From Actinomycetota bacterium (GTDB lineage: Bacteria > Actinomycetota > Coriobacteriia > Anaerosomatales > Anaerosomataceae): 64,000 nucleotides of DNA. Below the pieces are notes generated by a model. It worked only from the letters and a program-made list of their open reading frames with translations, was not told the origin of the DNA and made no database searches. This document shows positions 49,577 to 57,273 of this stretch, one piece after another (the stretch's first letter is position 1; every line of letters begins with the position of its first letter). Where the stretch lies: contig SBEH01000004.1 of the NCBI GenBank assembly GCA_009668945.1, positions 1 through 64,000 of the forward strand. The letters are read 5' to 3'. A program made the translations under genes and the position numbers.

Positions 49577-49689
49577 CATTCGCGCGGACCAGAGGAGGTC
49601 CGTGGGATCTGCGGCGTGACACCCGCGATTCGCGGGGGACGAGTCGCGCCGCAGTTGTTTTGCCCTACGGGGCGAGAGGATGGGTTTGC

Positions 49690-49893
49690 ATGGCACAGGG
49701 TACCGTCAAGTGGTTCAATCCGGACAAGGGCTACGGCTTCATCTCGCGTGAGGATGGCGACGATCTTTTCGTCCATTTCTCCGAGATCCAGAGCGAGGGC
49801 TTCAAGACCCTCGACGAGGGCCAGGCCGTCGAGTTCGACGTCACCGCCGGTCAGAACGGCAAGATGCAGGCGAGCAACGTTCGCAAGCTCTAG
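49690..49893 (+). CDS. cspA: Cold-shock protein
   Basis: This 67-aa OB-fold protein has RNP1 K-G-Y-G-F-I-S and RNP2 L-F-V-H-F, the single-stranded RNA/DNA-binding motifs of the CspA family, and begins [10 protein letters not shown]. It acts as an RNA chaperone. The long leader and strong promoter fit post-transcriptional cold control. GAGAGGATG precedes the ATG. Confidence 0.97.
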   Translation: MAQGTVKWFNPDKGYGFISREDGDDLFVHFSEIQSEGFKTLDEGQAVEFDVTAGQNGKMQASNVRKL

Positions 49894-49918
49894 CCTTCGG
49901 CGTACAGAGCAACCACAG

Positions 49919-49950
49919 AGAGCGGCCCCTTCCGGGGCCGCTCTTCTTGT
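49919..49950 (+). terminator. Rho-independent terminator of cspA
   Basis: AGAGCGGCCCC (49919-49929) pairs perfectly with GGGGCCGCTCT (49934-49944) around a TTCC loop, followed by TCTTGT. It lies 26 bases after the cspA stop. Confidence 0.9.
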
Positions 49951-49985
49951 GCCCGGCCGGTCGCGCGGGCCCGATGCGGCGATGG

Positions 49986-50753
49986 TCAGATCTGCCGCGC
50001 GGCGTTCGCCAGAATCGCGTCGTGCCAGTACTGCGCCATGCCTTCTCGCATCTTCTCGTAGGTCGCCGTGAATCGAGGATCGGCGACGTACATCTCTGCG
50101 AGACTGGTGTGCATCCCGCGCGAGCACGGGTAGAACCACGTGTGGATCTGCAGCCGGGCCTGCTCGGCGAGGTCCATGGCTCTCGGATCGTCGGCAGGAA
50201 CGCCGGCTTCCATCAGCGCGATCGTGTCGGCTCCGATCTGAAGCGATTCGGCCTTGAACCGCTCCCAGTCGGCCTTCGTGTACCTGGCCGTGCGCCGCGC
50301 CGACTCCTTGTATAGGTCGGTCTCGCCCCAGCGTTCCTTCACCTCGTCCTGGTACGCGGCTGGGTCGAAGTCGCCGAACACCCCGAACATCTCCTCGTCG
50401 GACATGCGCACTCCCGTCCTTTCGGCGTTGATGGCCCGCTCTACCGAGGCGATGAGCGCCTGGAGCCGGACCGACTTCTGAGCGAGCATCTCGCGCTGGA
50501 GCTCGAGTGCAGCCGCGCGGTCGAACGCACCGCCCGCCAGCAGCACGGCTATGTCGTCGAGCGGGATTTCGAACTCGCGGAAGAGCAGAATCTCCTGGAG
50601 TCGCTTGAGGTCCTCGCGCGAGTAGAGGCGGTATCCGGCGGCGGTCCGCGCTGAGGGGCACAAGAGGCCTATCTCGTCGTAGTGGTGGAGGGCGCGAACG
50701 CTGACACCAGCCAGTACGGCCACCTCACTCACGGTATGTGTCTCTTCCGGCAT
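49986..50753 (-). CDS. MerR-family regulator with TipAS ligand domain
   Basis: This 255-aa regulator has a MerR HTH (V-S-E-V-A-V-L-A-G-V-S-V-R-A-L-H-H-Y-D-E-I-G-L-L, about 8-31), a coiled coil (about 75-115) and a C-terminal TipAS domain (about 130-255, W-F-Y-P-C-S-R-G-M-H near 205), which binds thiopeptide-like or other ligands in TipA regulators. ATG 50753 follows GAGGT. A promoter with the MerR-type 19-base spacer and a perfect dyad lies just upstream, so it likely autoregulates and may activate an unlinked target. Confidence 0.92.
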   Translation of the reverse strand: MPEETHTVSEVAVLAGVSVRALHHYDEIGLLCPSARTAAGYRLYSREDLKRLQEILLFREFEIPLDDIAVLLAGGAFDRAAALELQREMLAQKSVRLQALIASVERAINAERTGVRMSDEEMFGVFGDFDPAAYQDEVKERWGETDLYKESARRTARYTKADWERFKAESLQIGADTIALMEAGVPADDPRAMDLAEQARLQIHTWFYPCSRGMHTSLAEMYVADPRFTATYEKMREGMAQYWHDAILANAARQI

Positions 50754-50774
50754 CCGGACCTCGCCTCCATTGAG

Positions 50775-50805
50775 AGCGTAAACCCTCACGCTACGTGAGG
50801 GTCAA
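50775..50805 (-). promoter_or_regulatory. MerR-type promoter with 19-base spacer and perfect dyad
   Basis: On the minus strand TTGACC (50805-50800) and TACGCT (50780-50775) are exactly 19 bases apart. Within the spacer lies ACCCTCACG-CTA-CGTGAGGGT (50782-50802), a perfect 9-bp inverted repeat. This is the classic architecture in which MerR proteins untwist a long spacer. Confidence 0.85.
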
Positions 50806-51098
50806 GAGGAGTTCGAGCAGTCGCGCGTCGCTCCGCCGGCTTCGGGTACCTTCATGTTTGTTGCGTGCGAATCGGCGTGAACGGAGTGCAGACGATCGAG
50901 CAGGCGCACTTGAGCAGCTCTGGCGCCGGCGACGCGATCACTGCGGGGGACGGCCTGGGGATTGGCGACAGGCATGCCGCTGCGTCAGACTTCCGAATGG
51001 GCGAGTGTGATGGCGACGATCGTGTGTGAGACGGACCGTACGGTGAGCGAGGGGATCGACGCCGACGGGGTGCGGTCGAGAATGGAGGCGGGGAGGCC
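50806..51098. other. Intergenic region, no convincing gene
   Basis: Short frames exist, including a 50-codon plus-strand one from a GTG near 50876, but it lacks a ribosome binding site and homology-like features. GGGGAGG before 51099 is the ribosome site for PsuG. Confidence 0.5.
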
Positions 51099-52043
51099 AT
51101 GAGACCTCATCTGCGATTCACCGACGAGGTGAAAGAGGCACTCGATGCCGGGCGTCCGGTAATCGCACTCGAGTCGACGATCATCTCGCACGGCTTCCCG
51201 TATCCCGCGAACGTCGAGTGCGCGCGCGAGTGCGTGCGCATCGCGCGCGAGGAAGGCGTCGTCCCCGCCACGATCGCCGTGATCGGCGGGCAGATGGCCG
51301 TCGGGCTCTCGGAGGCAGAGGTCGAGCGGCTGGGCTCGAACCGCGACACACCCAAGGCGAGCCGGCGCGATCTCCCCATCCTGATGGCGCGCGGTTCTGA
51401 TGGCGCCACCACGGTCGCAGGTACGATGGCAGTGGCCGCGATGGCGGGCATCAGCCTCTTCGCGACCGGCGGCATAGGTGGCGTCCACCGAGGGGCCGAG
51501 CGCTCCTTCGACATCTCGGCGGACCTCGAGGAGATAGCGCGCACGAGCCTTGCGGTGGTCTCGTCGGGGGCGAAGTCCGTACTCGACCTCGCGCTCACGC
51601 TGGAGTTTCTGGAGACCCGCGGAGTGCCCGTTCTCGGCTATCAGACCGATGCGTTCCCGGGGTTCTACACGCGCGACAGCGGCCTGCCGGTGGACGCACG
51701 GTTCGACACACCCGACGAGGTCGCCAGGGTGCTTCAGACCAAGTGGGAGATGGGCCTCCAGGGCGGGGTGCTGGTGACGAATCCGATTCCCGAGGAGTAC
51801 GCGCTCGACCCCGTCCAGATCGAGGAGATCATCGAGCGTGCAATCGCCGAGGCCCGGGAGACCGGCGTCCGGGGCAAGGCCATCACTCCCTTCCTGCTCG
51901 CACGCATCCACGAACTCACGGGGGGCGCTAGCGAGGCGGCGAACAAGGCGCTGGTCTGGTCCAATGTTCGGCTGGCATCGAGGATCGCGGTGGCGCTCGC
52001 TTTGCGCGTGCGCACCCGGCAGATCGGCGGGAGGCAGCAGTGA
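51099..52043 (+). CDS. psuG: Pseudouridine-5'-phosphate glycosidase
   Basis: This 314-aa enzyme matches PsuG: A-L-E-S-T-I-I-S-H-G near residue 24 (catalytic Glu), F-A-T-G-G-I-G-G-V-H-R-G-A (about 122-134), V-V-S-S-G-A-K-S-V-L-D (Lys near 156) and L-G-Y-Q-T-D-x-F-P-G-F. It cleaves pseudouridine 5'-phosphate to uracil and ribose 5-phosphate. A PsuK kinase is not adjacent. It overlaps the following LOG gene by four bases (GTGA). Confidence 0.93.
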   Translation: MRPHLRFTDEVKEALDAGRPVIALESTIISHGFPYPANVECARECVRIAREEGVVPATIAVIGGQMAVGLSEAEVERLGSNRDTPKASRRDLPILMARGSDGATTVAGTMAVAAMAGISLFATGGIGGVHRGAERSFDISADLEEIARTSLAVVSSGAKSVLDLALTLEFLETRGVPVLGYQTDAFPGFYTRDSGLPVDARFDTPDEVARVLQTKWEMGLQGGVLVTNPIPEEYALDPVQIEEIIERAIAEARETGVRGKAITPFLLARIHELTGGASEAANKALVWSNVRLASRIAVALALRVRTRQIGGRQQ

Positions 52044-52762
52044 CAGACGCACCCAGGGGCGGCTCGGCCTTCAACGAGTCGCTGCTCGAGATGGTCCGCG
52101 GCACCGAGGCCGAGTTCCTGGCGGGCAAGCACGGCAGATACGGGGATGTGGAAGGCGCCGTGCGCGTCTTCCTGGAGTTCCTGCGCGGGTTCGAGTTCAT
52201 GCAGCTCGACCGGCCGTGCGTGACCGTCTTCGGATCCGCCCGCTTCCGCGAGGGCGACGAGCACTACGAACGCGCCCGCGAGATGGGCCGCGCGCTAGGG
52301 GAGGCCGGCTTCTGCGTGATGACCGGCGGCGGCCCAGGGATCATGGAGGCCGCCAACCGCGGCTGCAAGGAGGCGGGTGGCCTCTCGCTTGGCGTGAACA
52401 TCCACCTGCCGAGCGAACAGAAGCCCAACGAGTACGTCGACCGCTTCATGGAGTTCGAGCATTTCTTCGTTCGCAAAGTGATGATGGTGAAGTACTCGTG
52501 TGCCTTCATCGTGTTCCCTGGCGGGTTCGGCACCCTCGACGAAGTCTTCGAGACGCTCACACTCATACAGACGCACAAGATCGCCGACTTCCCCGTGATT
52601 ACTTTCGGCGCTGCGTTCTGGCAGCCGATGGTCGATTTCTTCCAGACCAGGATGGTGGCCGAGGGCACGATCTCGGCGGGCGACATCGACCTGCTTCGCA
52701 TAACCGATTCCGTGGACGAGGCGATGGTGCACGTGCTCGCCAGTCCGTACAACGGACTCTGA
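52040..52762 (+). CDS. LOG-family (TIGR00730) protein
   Basis: This 240-aa Rossmann-like protein contains T-G-G-G-P-G-I-M-E-A-A-N-R-G (about 94-107) and P-G-G-F-G-T-L-D-E (about 160-168), the two motifs of the lysine-decarboxylase-like/LOG family, which remove phosphoribosyl from nucleotides. The family includes cytokinin-activating and nucleotide-5'-monophosphate nucleosidases such as PpnN; which one is unclear. It overlaps psuG, fitting a nucleotide-salvage operon. Confidence 0.9.
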   Translation: MTDAPRGGSAFNESLLEMVRGTEAEFLAGKHGRYGDVEGAVRVFLEFLRGFEFMQLDRPCVTVFGSARFREGDEHYERAREMGRALGEAGFCVMTGGGPGIMEAANRGCKEAGGLSLGVNIHLPSEQKPNEYVDRFMEFEHFFVRKVMMVKYSCAFIVFPGGFGTLDEVFETLTLIQTHKIADFPVITFGAAFWQPMVDFFQTRMVAEGTISAGDIDLLRITDSVDEAMVHVLASPYNGL

Positions 52763-52854
52763 TCCCGCGGCTCGCCTGGATGGCGCGGAGGTTGCTCGCC
52801 CGTATCGGCGTGGGTATACGCTAAGCGCAACAGTGCCGAAGCGGCAGGTGCGCC

Positions 52855-53895
52855 ATGCTTGCGAAGTACGTCCAACGGTTGCGTTCCCGCCCCGTCCGAA
52901 CGGGCCTCGCTACCGCCTGCTGGCTCTTCGCCATCTGGCTGGCCGCCTCGAACCTCGTGGGGTACCTGGGCTTCCTCGGCTTCCGCGCCGATCTGGCGCG
53001 AGAGCTCGAGCGCGAGCCGTCAGGGCGCACTATCGAAGCGGCATGGAGCTTCCCGTTCCAGGAAAGCCGCTGCGCTGTGACCGTCGCGGTCGACGAGGCG
53101 GAGATCGCGGCGGGCGAGGCGCTCGACATGCGCGGCGTATTCGGCTCGAGCGGTTGGATCCGGCGCCTGTACGTGACCGAAGTGGTTGCCGCTCAGGCCG
53201 ACAGTGCACTCATCGACCGGCTGGCATCTGCGTTCCAGGAGATCCGTAGAGAACGCGGCCTGGACTCCGACGAGTACCTCGAGCTCATGTGCGCGGGGAT
53301 CCAGGCGATCCCGTACGGCGAGCGCACGCGCGAGACGATGCTCGCATCCGAGGTGCTCGCGGGCGATCGCGGGATATGCACCGACAAGAGCTTACTGCTC
53401 GGCAGCCTTCTCGTTCACGAGGGGTATCAGACCGTGCTCTGGGTCTTCGAGCAGCAGCGGCACGTGGCATTGGGCGTTGAGAGCGACGCGACGCGGTTTC
53501 AGGGCGGCCGGTATGCGTTCGTCGAGACCACAGTGCCGTCGTTCGTCGGACAGGCGGCTGCCGAGTACGTCGCGGCAGGCCCGGTGGTTCGCCCTCCTGC
53601 CGAGATCATGCTCGGTGGGACGCGCTCTTACGGCTCTGGCAAGCAGGTCGAGGTCATCCTGGCGGAGCTAGGCAGGGCCCAGGCGGTTGCGTCCAGGAAC
53701 GCGTCCTACTCGGAGTTCACGGAGGCGACGACGCAGTACCGCGACATCTACGCCGAGTATGCGATGGAGTGTTGGATCGCGGACACCACCGCCGCGTTCA
53801 TCCTAACGAACGCGCACGACCGCCCGGGCGTCTACGCGATCGTGTCCGCTTCGAGGGTGCCGGCCGGCTCAGAGCCGCAGCTCTCGGCCCTCTGA
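52855..53895 (+). CDS. Transglutaminase-like membrane protein
   Basis: This 346-aa protein has an N-terminal TM (about 18-42) and a transglutaminase/protease-like core with G-D-R-G-I-C175-T-D-K-S and H203 (R-H-V-A-L-G-V), the catalytic Cys-His pair; the third residue (Asp) is not certain. Its function could be peptidoglycan or protein processing outside the membrane. Its 3' end overlaps the convergent MFS gene by 64 bases, so one of the two C-termini has extra sequence. The ATG follows GGCAGGTG. Confidence 0.72.
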   Translation: MLAKYVQRLRSRPVRTGLATACWLFAIWLAASNLVGYLGFLGFRADLARELEREPSGRTIEAAWSFPFQESRCAVTVAVDEAEIAAGEALDMRGVFGSSGWIRRLYVTEVVAAQADSALIDRLASAFQEIRRERGLDSDEYLELMCAGIQAIPYGERTRETMLASEVLAGDRGICTDKSLLLGSLLVHEGYQTVLWVFEQQRHVALGVESDATRFQGGRYAFVETTVPSFVGQAAAEYVAAGPVVRPPAEIMLGGTRSYGSGKQVEVILAELGRAQAVASRNASYSEFTEATTQYRDIYAEYAMECWIADTTAAFILTNAHDRPGVYAIVSASRVPAGSEPQLSAL

Positions 53896-55103
53896 CGGTC
53901 GAGCCAGCGGCCCGAGACGAGCAGCGCCAGCGCGCAGCTGCCCATGAGTGTGGCGCTCAGCAGGAATGGCGTCGAGTGAGACACCGTGTCCCACAGGATG
54001 CCCGCGATCGTACTCGACGGTAGCGCCGCGAACCCGAGGACGAACGTGTACGCGCCGAGCACGGTGCCGCGACGTTCGGATCCGGCGAGGTCACAGACGT
54101 AGGCGCGCGTCATGCCCTCGGTGGCGGCGTACGGGATGCCGTATAGGGCGAACAGCCACCACGGTGAGATGGCGCCTCTTGCCAGCGAGAAGCCCAGGTA
54201 GACCAGCGCGTACCCGAAGAATCCGAAGGTGATGAGCCTGCGTCGGCCGATTCGGTCGGAGCGCGCGCCGAACGGGCCCGATAGCAGCGCTCCTACCAGG
54301 TTGAAGACGACGTACATCAACGGAATCAATGCGGGGGCGGCCCCAAGGTCCTGCGCGCGAAGGATGAGCATGGCATCCGATGAGTTCGCAAGGGCGAAGA
54401 CGCCCGAGATCGCCGTGAACGCTACGAGCGGTCGGCCGAACCCTCGGAACGAGGGCCGGGGCGAGCGGCCGGAAGCGGTACGCGTGCCGGTGTCGCGGAC
54501 GAACGCCAACACCACCACTATCGCCAGCGTTCCCGGGATCGCCGAAATCAGGAAGACCGTACGGTACGCCTCGGGCGAAAGCGTGAGGATCGCCCATGCT
54601 ACGAGTGGGCCGATGGCCGCTCCCAGCGTGTCGAGAGCCCGGTGCACGCCGAAGCTGCGGCCGCGCTCGGCCTCGGAGGCGCTCTCGGAGATGAGCGCGT
54701 CTCTCGGCGCCGTGCGGACGCCCTTCCCGAGACGGTCGGTGAGGCGGAGGGCGAGCACGGCCGGCCAAGTGGCCGTGAGTGCGAGGACGGGCTTGGCGAG
54801 GTTGGACAGCGCGTAGCCCAGTGCGATGAGCGGTTTGCGCCTGCCGAGGTGGTCAGAGTACCAGCCCGAGGCGATCCTCATGAACGAAGCCGCCGCCTCG
54901 GCAAGTGATTCGATGATGCCGATGGCAGCCACGGGCGCGCCGAGGACGTTAGCCAGGAAGAGCGGGAGCACCGGATAGACCATCTCGGAAGAGGCGTCGG
55001 TGAGCAGGCTCACGAGCCCCATCATGCGGACGTTGCGCGGGACGCGTGAGCGCGCTGCACTCGGTCCGGCAGACTTGGCGTGCTCTGAGCCTGCCCGTTG
55101 CAC
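53832..55103 (-). CDS. MFS transporter
   Basis: This 423-aa protein has 12 predicted TM helices, G-x-x-S-D-x-L-G-R-R (cytoplasmic loop 2-3, near residue 80), and G-A-R-S-D-R-I-G-R-R in the second half. Its R-x-x-R-T-A-P-R-D-A-L-I loop and D-x-x-G motifs match multidrug-efflux MFS subfamilies. It follows the thioredoxin reductase by 2 bases on the same strand, so the two are cotranscribed. Start GTG 55103. The C-terminal 20 residues overlap the transglutaminase gene. Confidence 0.85.
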   Translation of the reverse strand: MQRAGSEHAKSAGPSAARSRVPRNVRMMGLVSLLTDASSEMVYPVLPLFLANVLGAPVAAIGIIESLAEAAASFMRIASGWYSDHLGRRKPLIALGYALSNLAKPVLALTATWPAVLALRLTDRLGKGVRTAPRDALISESASEAERGRSFGVHRALDTLGAAIGPLVAWAILTLSPEAYRTVFLISAIPGTLAIVVVLAFVRDTGTRTASGRSPRPSFRGFGRPLVAFTAISGVFALANSSDAMLILRAQDLGAAPALIPLMYVVFNLVGALLSGPFGARSDRIGRRRLITFGFFGYALVYLGFSLARGAISPWWLFALYGIPYAATEGMTRAYVCDLAGSERRGTVLGAYTFVLGFAALPSSTIAGILWDTVSHSTPFLLSATLMGSCALALLVSGRWLDRQRAESCGSEPAGTLEADTIA

Positions 55104-55105
55104 GG

Positions 55106-56032
55106 CTACTGTCTCTTGAGATCGCGCGCGGCCGAGACGGCGGCAAGCGCGCCCGAGCCGGCTGCGATGATGATCTGCTTCGCGGGCGTGTCGGTGACGT
55201 CACCGGCGGCGTAGATGCCCGGCGCGCTCGTCGCGCCGCGCTTGTCCACCACGATCTCGCCCTGCTCGTTCAGGTCGACGAGGCCTGCGGTGAAGTCGGA
55301 CACAGCGATCGCTCCGGACTCGATGAACACGCCGGCCACCGGCAGGAGATCCTCGGCACCCGCGGGGTCGTGGACTCTGACGCCGGTCACCCGCGTGTCG
55401 CCTATGATCGCGGCGACCGACCACCCCTCCCGGACTGCGATCGTCGAGGTGGATCGCACTCTCTCGAGTAGTGCTTCAGGTGCGCGGAGCGGCATCTCGG
55501 AGATGAGCGTGACGCGCGCGCCGAGGGCGGCGAGCTCGAGCGCCGCGTCGGCGGCCGACTCGCCCGGGCCCACGACGACGACCGCCGAGTCGCGGAAGAA
55601 CGCGGCGTCGCACGTCGCGCAGTAGGAGACGCCACGGCCGGTGAACTCCTGCTCGCCGGGCACGGTAAGACGGTTAGGGGTCTTGCCCGTGGCGATGATC
55701 GCCGTACGGGCGGCAAGACGTGAGCCCTCGCGGGTGTAGATGTCGTATCCGTACTCGGCGGGGACGATGGCGTTCACGAGTTGTCCCTCGAGGCACGTGA
55801 CGTCGAACTGCGACACGTGGTCACGGAAGTTGCGCACGAGTTCCGCGCCCGTCACGAGTCTCCAGCCCGGGTAGTTCTCGATCTCTCCCGCCCATGCCGC
55901 CTGTCCGCCGACTTGTCCGCCGACGATCGCGGTCTTGAGGCCCTGACGCGAGGCGTACATGCCGGCGGTGAGCCCGGCGGGCCCCGCGCCGATCACCACC
56001 ACGTCGTAGAGCCCGGGCATAGCCTCGCTCAC
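55106..56032 (-). CDS. trxB: Thioredoxin reductase-like flavoprotein
   Basis: This 308-aa protein has FAD site G-A-G-P-A-G (15-20), redox-active C138-A-T-C141, NADPH site G-P-G-E-S-A-A-D (155-162) and FAD C-terminal site A-G-D-V-T-D. These match thioredoxin reductase, which reduces thioredoxin with NADPH. No thioredoxin gene is adjacent. GTG 56032 after AGGAGG is preferred; ATG 56020 is a second choice. It is divergent from the DUF362-ferredoxin gene across a spacer with a strong dyad. Confidence 0.88.
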   Translation of the reverse strand: MSEAMPGLYDVVVIGAGPAGLTAGMYASRQGLKTAIVGGQVGGQAAWAGEIENYPGWRLVTGAELVRNFRDHVSQFDVTCLEGQLVNAIVPAEYGYDIYTREGSRLAARTAIIATGKTPNRLTVPGEQEFTGRGVSYCATCDAAFFRDSAVVVVGPGESAADAALELAALGARVTLISEMPLRAPEALLERVRSTSTIAVREGWSVAAIIGDTRVTGVRVHDPAGAEDLLPVAGVFIESGAIAVSDFTAGLVDLNEQGEIVVDKRGATSAPGIYAAGDVTDTPAKQIIIAAGSGALAAVSAARDLKRQ

Positions 56033-56063
56033 GTTCCGCGACCTCCTCCGGCGGCAAGTGCCG

Positions 56064-56082
56064 GCCCGACGTGACGTCGGGC
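56064..56082. promoter_or_regulatory. 19-bp palindrome in divergent promoter
   Basis: GCCCGACGTGACGTCGGGC is a perfect dyad with 9-bp arms around a central G. It lies between the divergent trxB and DUF362-ferredoxin genes and could be an operator for a shared redox regulator. Confidence 0.6.
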
Positions 56083-56133
56083 GGTACCGCGCTTCGTGCA
56101 ACAATACACCCGCAACCTGCGGAAGGGACGAGC

Positions 56134-57267
56134 ATGCCGAACGCCCGCGTCGCGGTTATCCGGTGCGACACATATGACTCTCGAGGCGTCGATGCCGCAG
56201 TGGCGCGGGGTCTTTCACTTCTCGGCGGAGCCGCTGAGTTCGTGCGGACTGGCGAGCGTATCGTACTCAAGCCGAACCTGCTCGTGGCGAGCGCTCCCGA
56301 GAGGGTGGTCACGACGCACCCCGCGGTGTTCTCGGCCGTCGCGCGCGAGCTCGCAGCTGCCGGCGCGGTCCTCTCCTGGGGCGACTCGCCGGGATTCGGG
56401 ACGACGCTCGGCGTAGGGAAGCGCGCCGGAATCGCGGCTGCCGCCGGGCAGCTCGGTATACCTCTCGCCGACTTCGACCGCGGTCGCGTGATCTCCTTCC
56501 CCGACGGGCGTCTCATCAAGCAGTTCACGCTTGCAGAAGGGGTGGCCTCGGCAGACGGGCTTGTCACACTGCCGAAGCTCAAGACGCACGCGCTGACGCG
56601 CATGACGGGCGCGGTGAAGAATCAGTTCGGCTGCATTCCCGGCCTGCTCAAGAACGAGTTCCACTCGCGCATGCCGGACGTCGAGCGCTTCAGCCAGATG
56701 CTCGTCGACCTGAACCGCCTGATCCGCCCGCGCCTGACGGTGATGGATGCGATCGTGGCGATGGAAGGGAACGGTCCGCGCGGTGGTGATCCGCGTCAGG
56801 TGGGCGTGCTCTTGATCTCCGACGATCCGGTGGCGGTCGACGCGCTGGGCTGCCGGATCATGGCACTCGACGCCGGGCTGGTCGACACGGTGACCTATGG
56901 CGAGCAGTGGGGCCTGGGCAGCTCAACGGAGATCGAGATCCTCGGAGACGAACTGCCCGTGCTGGCAGACTTCGTCGTGAACCGCCGCCACGTCTCCACC
57001 ACCGGTGGGGCGATGAGCGGTCCGCTGGTGAAGCGCCTGATCACGCCGCGGCCGTTCATCGCGCCCGAGCGCTGCACCCGGTGTGGCACCTGCGTCAAGG
57101 TGTGTCCGGTGCAACCGAAGGCGGTCGGCTTCCCTGCGGGCGATACGACCCGCGTGCCCGAGCACGATTACGGCCACTGCATCCGCTGCTACTGCTGCCA
57201 GGAGATGTGTCCCGAGCGCGCGATCGGGGTGAAGGTTCCGCCGCTGGGGCGCCTCATCAGGCGGTAG
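56134..57267 (+). CDS. DUF362 protein with C-terminal 2[4Fe-4S] ferredoxin domain
   Basis: This 377-aa protein has a DUF362 domain (about 8-280; I-V-L-K-P-N-L-L near residue 45, L-P-K-L-K-T-H-A near 145) followed by a ferredoxin pair: C-T-R-C-G-T-C-V-K-V-C-P (about 314-325) and C-I-R-C-Y-C-C-Q-E-M-C-P (about 349-360). It lacks a signal peptide, unlike the DUF362 protein at 27007, so it is cytoplasmic. DUF362-ferredoxin proteins probably act in electron transfer to an unknown partner. GGAAGGGACGAGC precedes the ATG. Confidence 0.9.
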   Translation: MPNARVAVIRCDTYDSRGVDAAVARGLSLLGGAAEFVRTGERIVLKPNLLVASAPERVVTTHPAVFSAVARELAAAGAVLSWGDSPGFGTTLGVGKRAGIAAAAGQLGIPLADFDRGRVISFPDGRLIKQFTLAEGVASADGLVTLPKLKTHALTRMTGAVKNQFGCIPGLLKNEFHSRMPDVERFSQMLVDLNRLIRPRLTVMDAIVAMEGNGPRGGDPRQVGVLLISDDPVAVDALGCRIMALDAGLVDTVTYGEQWGLGSSTEIEILGDELPVLADFVVNRRHVSTTGGAMSGPLVKRLITPRPFIAPERCTRCGTCVKVCPVQPKAVGFPAGDTTRVPEHDYGHCIRCYCCQEMCPERAIGVKVPPLGRLIRR

Positions 57268-57273
57268 CCGCCC

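Noticed and set aside
50876-51030. 50-codon plus-strand peptide upstream of psuG
   Set aside because: GTG start lacks a ribosome binding site and sequence is low-complexity Gly/Asp/Ala.
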